Positions 61,663 to 64,000 of a DNA stretch of 64,000 nt are shown in pieces. The notes below the pieces were generated by a model. That model saw nothing but the letters and a program-made list of their open reading frames with translations, searched no databases and was not told the origin of the DNA. The translations under genes were made by a program, and so were the position numbers. Every line of letters begins with the position of its first letter. Within the stretch, counting starts at the first letter, position 1. This DNA is from Fluviicola sp. (lineage in GTDB: Bacteria > Bacteroidota > Bacteroidia > Flavobacteriales_D > Crocinitomicaceae): contig NZ_JBCNJT010000002.1 in assembly GCF_039596395.1 (NCBI RefSeq), positions 682,001-746,000 of the forward strand, written 5' to 3'.

Positions 61663-62649
61663 ATGAAAGAACAAATCTCCGCTTTCTTTAACGGCCTCGG
61701 ATTATTCAGTCCGCTGGATTTCACGGACCCGGTTACTTATTTCATCCCGGGATTTATTCTACTGATCCTGGGCGAAGTATTCCTGTACCAGGTTCCCCGC
61801 AAGCTGTTTACCAAAGGAATGATCAAAGACGGGAAATCAAGTATCGGTTTGGGAATCGGGTCGGTATTGCTCGATTTTGGGATGAAGGCTATTACGCTTT
61901 CGTTTTACTTCTGGCTTTACAACAATTTCCGGCTCACGGATATTTTCGGCATCGAAAACTTCAACGATTTTTTCACCTGGAAATGGCAGCTGGACCATTG
62001 GTGGCTTTGGCTGCTGGTAATGATCGTGCAGGATTTCGGGTTTTACTGGCACCATCGTTTGAGTCATAAGATCCGCCTATTCTGGACCGGGCACGTAAAC
62101 CATCATTCGGCTACCCATTTGAGTTTGGCTATTGCACTGCGCCAGGGCTGGTTTGAAATTGCCTACCGCGATATCTGGTACATTCCTTTCATCCTGATTG
62201 GTTTTCACCCGATCATGATGTGCATGATGCACCAATTCAACCTGATCTTTCAGTTCTGGCCGCATACGGATGCGATCGGGAAACTGGGCTGGTTCGACAA
62301 GGTTTTCAATTCACCTTCCAATCACCGCGTGCACCATTCCCGGAAAATCGAAGACCTCGACAAAAACTACGGCGGTATCTTCATGATCTGGGATCATTTG
62401 TTCGGAACTTACAAAGCGGAGGAACAAAAAACGACCGAGTACGGAATCCTTCACAATATCAGCACTTACAACGTTTTCCACATCGTGTTCGATGAATTCC
62501 GCGACATGGTGCGGGATGTGAAACAAGCTTCCGGTTTGAAAGCCAAACTTGGCTATATTTTCAGAGCACCCGGCTGGAAACACGATGGAAAAGATGAGCG
62601 CATTTCGACCTTGCAGCGGGAATTAAAAAAACAGGCGGAGACGCGATGA
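61663..62649 (+). CDS. Fatty acid hydroxylase superfamily di-iron membrane protein (sterol desaturase/alkylglycerol monooxygenase-like)
   Basis: A 328-residue protein with several membrane helices and the eight-histidine signature of the superfamily: HHRLSHKIRLFWTGHVNHHS (about residue 128-147) and HRVHHSRK (about 225), with a further His in HNISTYNVFH. The pattern is close to that of alkylglycerol monooxygenase and C-5 sterol desaturase proteins. It uses O2 and two iron ions. Linkage to a lysoplasmalogenase makes ether-lipid oxidation a reasonable inference, not a proof. A GTAGGG palindrome follows eight bases after the stop. Confidence 0.85.
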   Translation: MKEQISAFFNGLGLFSPLDFTDPVTYFIPGFILLILGEVFLYQVPRKLFTKGMIKDGKSSIGLGIGSVLLDFGMKAITLSFYFWLYNNFRLTDIFGIENFNDFFTWKWQLDHWWLWLLVMIVQDFGFYWHHRLSHKIRLFWTGHVNHHSATHLSLAIALRQGWFEIAYRDIWYIPFILIGFHPIMMCMMHQFNLIFQFWPHTDAIGKLGWFDKVFNSPSNHRVHHSRKIEDLDKNYGGIFMIWDHLFGTYKAEEQKTTEYGILHNISTYNVFHIVFDEFRDMVRDVKQASGLKAKLGYIFRAPGWKHDGKDERISTLQRELKKQAETR

Positions 62650-62656
62650 TATAAAT

Positions 62657-62688
62657 CAGTAGGGACGCGAAGCATCGCGTCCCTACTG
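62657..62688. repeat. GTAGGG palindrome copy 11, AGCA core
   Basis: CAGTAGGGACGCGA and TCGCGTCCCTACTG arms (14 bases, perfect) around AGCA. It is nearly identical to copy 10 and lies between convergent genes, eight bases after the hydroxylase gene and nine bases past the minus-strand stop. Confidence 0.85.
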
Positions 62689-62696
62689 TCGTATTA

Positions 62697-64000
62697 TTAC
62701 TTGGCGAGTTCTTCAACAATTGCGGATGTGCTATCTGGGATTGCTCCTTGTTCGCACGAATAAATCGTGGGGCGAATTTTTTCGCGGAATGCGGCATTTT
62801 CCCGGCGTTTTTTCTGAACGGCGTAATTCGCTTTTTCTTTGAACAACCACTGTAATTCATCTTTCAGGCTCATGGCTTTTTCAACGCGGTGATCGTTCAG
62901 GTGATTGATCCGTTTGTCGAATTCCTTCTCAGTGATTTCTTCCAGTGCAACGGGCTCAGTTTGCGTTTTTTGAGCTTTCAATTCATTGATCTGGTAATAG
63001 AAGAAGCCTTCTTCGTTCATTCCGATTATTGCAGCGTTGTAATTCATGTCGCCGTTCAGGTTGTAATTCAACTTCCCATCCGTGAAATCCAGGCGCTGGT
63101 AACTGTTGATCTCTTTGGAGAACAGGTACAGAAACAGTTTGCCGTATTGTTCCGCTTCCTTCACTTCTATGCTAATTGGTTTGTAGGTAATTTGAGCCGT
63201 TTTCCCGGTTGCGGGATCGGTAATAACGGTTGACTGACGATTGACCGTTGCTTCTCTGACGTAAGCATCGATATTGACAATGCTTCCCCCATTATGCATC
63301 TGGAATCCTGCCGTAACGCCCAGCTGTTTGTATACATTCCGCAAATTGAATCCGTACTCTTCATTCAAATTGGCAGATTCGCGCAGGCCTTTTCGCAACA
63401 CTTCTTTATTTCGTTCATCCTGCACTTCATGATCCCAGTGCCGTTCTCTACTCAGCGCAACCTGCAGGTTTTTCTTCCCGGTTTCACGAAGCGTTTTGAC
63501 CGCTTTTTCGTAAAATTCTTCCAGGTTCTTTTGATGTGCATCATTCATCCGGATCGCTCCTACTTTCTGATCCGCAAAGCGCTGGAATTCCGGGTAACCC
63601 ATCTTTACTACGCGCTGATCGAGTTTCCACAACGATTCGTCCAGGTTATTTGCATAGATATCAAATACCTTTTCATCACAGGTTTCATGAATGGCTTTCA
63701 TACGGTCTTCAAAATCCTGCGTTGCCAGATTCGTATGGTTGAATTTTTTGTTCCAGATGGCAAGAACTTTTGACGGCGGAATATGGTCAGTGACTGATTT
63801 CTGACCGGAACTTACCTGCACGCTAAACTTACCTGAATAAGGCGGTAAACAGTGTGATTGAGCCTTACAAACCTGGTAGGAAAATTTTCCGGAAATAGTG
63901 AATGTGCCCTTTTTTACCAGTTTCACTTGCTGTTTGAAAACAAGCCGATTGCTTTCGTAAAGTGCCATTTCACTGCAGAACTTCCGGACCTTGTATTTTT
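62697..64000 (-). CDS. Large protein with DsbD-N-like beta domain, start beyond window end
   Basis: The frame is open to the right edge without a stop (ten more codons before the Met at 63968), so the N-terminus is missing. The visible start (YKVRKFCSEMALYESNRLVF, then GKFSYQVCKAQSHCLPPYSGKFSVQV) resembles the DsbD N-terminal domain, where a Cys pair and CLPP-like motif are typical. The remaining 330 residues are helical and charged with a late beta region (KLNYNLNGDMNYNAAIIGMNEEGFFYYQINEL) that I do not recognise. It could be a fusion of a thiol-disulfide-linked domain and an unknown envelope domain. It has no visible C-terminal sorting signal. Confidence 0.5.
   Translation of the reverse strand, partial: KYKVRKFCSEMALYESNRLVFKQQVKLVKKGTFTISGKFSYQVCKAQSHCLPPYSGKFSVQVSSGQKSVTDHIPPSKVLAIWNKKFNHTNLATQDFEDRMKAIHETCDEKVFDIYANNLDESLWKLDQRVVKMGYPEFQRFADQKVGAIRMNDAHQKNLEEFYEKAVKTLRETGKKNLQVALSRERHWDHEVQDERNKEVLRKGLRESANLNEEYGFNLRNVYKQLGVTAGFQMHNGGSIVNIDAYVREATVNRQSTVITDPATGKTAQITYKPISIEVKEAEQYGKLFLYLFSKEINSYQRLDFTDGKLNYNLNGDMNYNAAIIGMNEEGFFYYQINELKAQKTQTEPVALEEITEKEFDKRINHLNDHRVEKAMSLKDELQWLFKEKANYAVQKKRRENAAFREKIRPTIYSCEQGAIPDSTSAIVEELAK

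Overview
The window looks like a chromosomal segment of a Bacteroidota bacterium, most likely of the order Flavobacteriales. The evidence is: four large secreted proteins with type IX secretion (T9SS) C-terminal sorting domains plus one adhesin with the type B version; a PorP/SprF outer-membrane protein next to a PD40/OmpA lipoprotein-like partner; promoter boxes of the Bacteroidota TAnnTTTG type; family members typical of the phylum (DUF4286, a Cys-poor DksA-like protein joined to lspA, an enlarged LspA, TPR-AraC regulators). I cannot name the species. No rRNA, CRISPR array, integrase or transposase was seen. There is one intact tRNA, tRNA-Ser(GGA).

Layout. 1-6.2 kb: end of an MFS transporter, an ABC exporter, two overlapping RlaP/YcgL-type nucleotidyltransferases, a PEGA-like membrane protein and a cbpA-cbpM pair. 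6.3-17.7 kb: a TPR-AraC membrane regulator, then a four-gene T9SS cluster (small secreted protein, 1788-residue RCC1/thrombospondin-3/Ig adhesin, PorP/SprF, OmpA-PD40 protein). 17.7-18.3 kb: tRNA-Ser flanked by broken copies of its own 5' and 3' parts. 18.3-35.6 kb: a beta-helix T9SS protein, asparaginase, transglutaminase-like protein, TatD, bacilliredoxin, ispD, a large choice-of-anchor-I type protein, a CDF transporter, fatty acid desaturase, pth, kdsB and an M61 peptidase. 35.7-36.6 kb: an AT-rich Fic gene behind two palindromes. 36.6-49.7 kb: lspA, DksA-like, rsmA, a MopE-repeat T9SS protein, ribE, O-antigen ligase and Wzz-like genes, bestrophin, a type B T9SS protein and lepA. 50-64 kb: a KilA-N gene containing a perfect 36-bp palindrome, an OmpA-like protein, small Bacteroidota proteins, a LytS/LytR-type two-component pair, leuS with an in-frame palindromic insertion, dps, a lysoplasmalogenase/fatty acid hydroxylase pair and a truncated DsbD-N-like gene.

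The most striking non-coding signal is a dispersed family of perfect or near-perfect palindromes with a GTAGGG...CCCTAC frame. There are eleven copies in 64 kb, nearly always just after or between genes. They fall into three core types (AAAATTTT, ATTAAT and nGCA), and base changes in one arm are matched in the other. A second palindromic family (CCCTCC/CCCCCTT type) lies between genes at 29.0 kb and appears to have entered the leuS reading frame. These elements, the tRNA-Ser fragments, the self-antisense palindrome in the KilA-N gene and the start-proximal promoter boxes of lepA, pth and a nucleotidyltransferase gene are the observations most worth following up.
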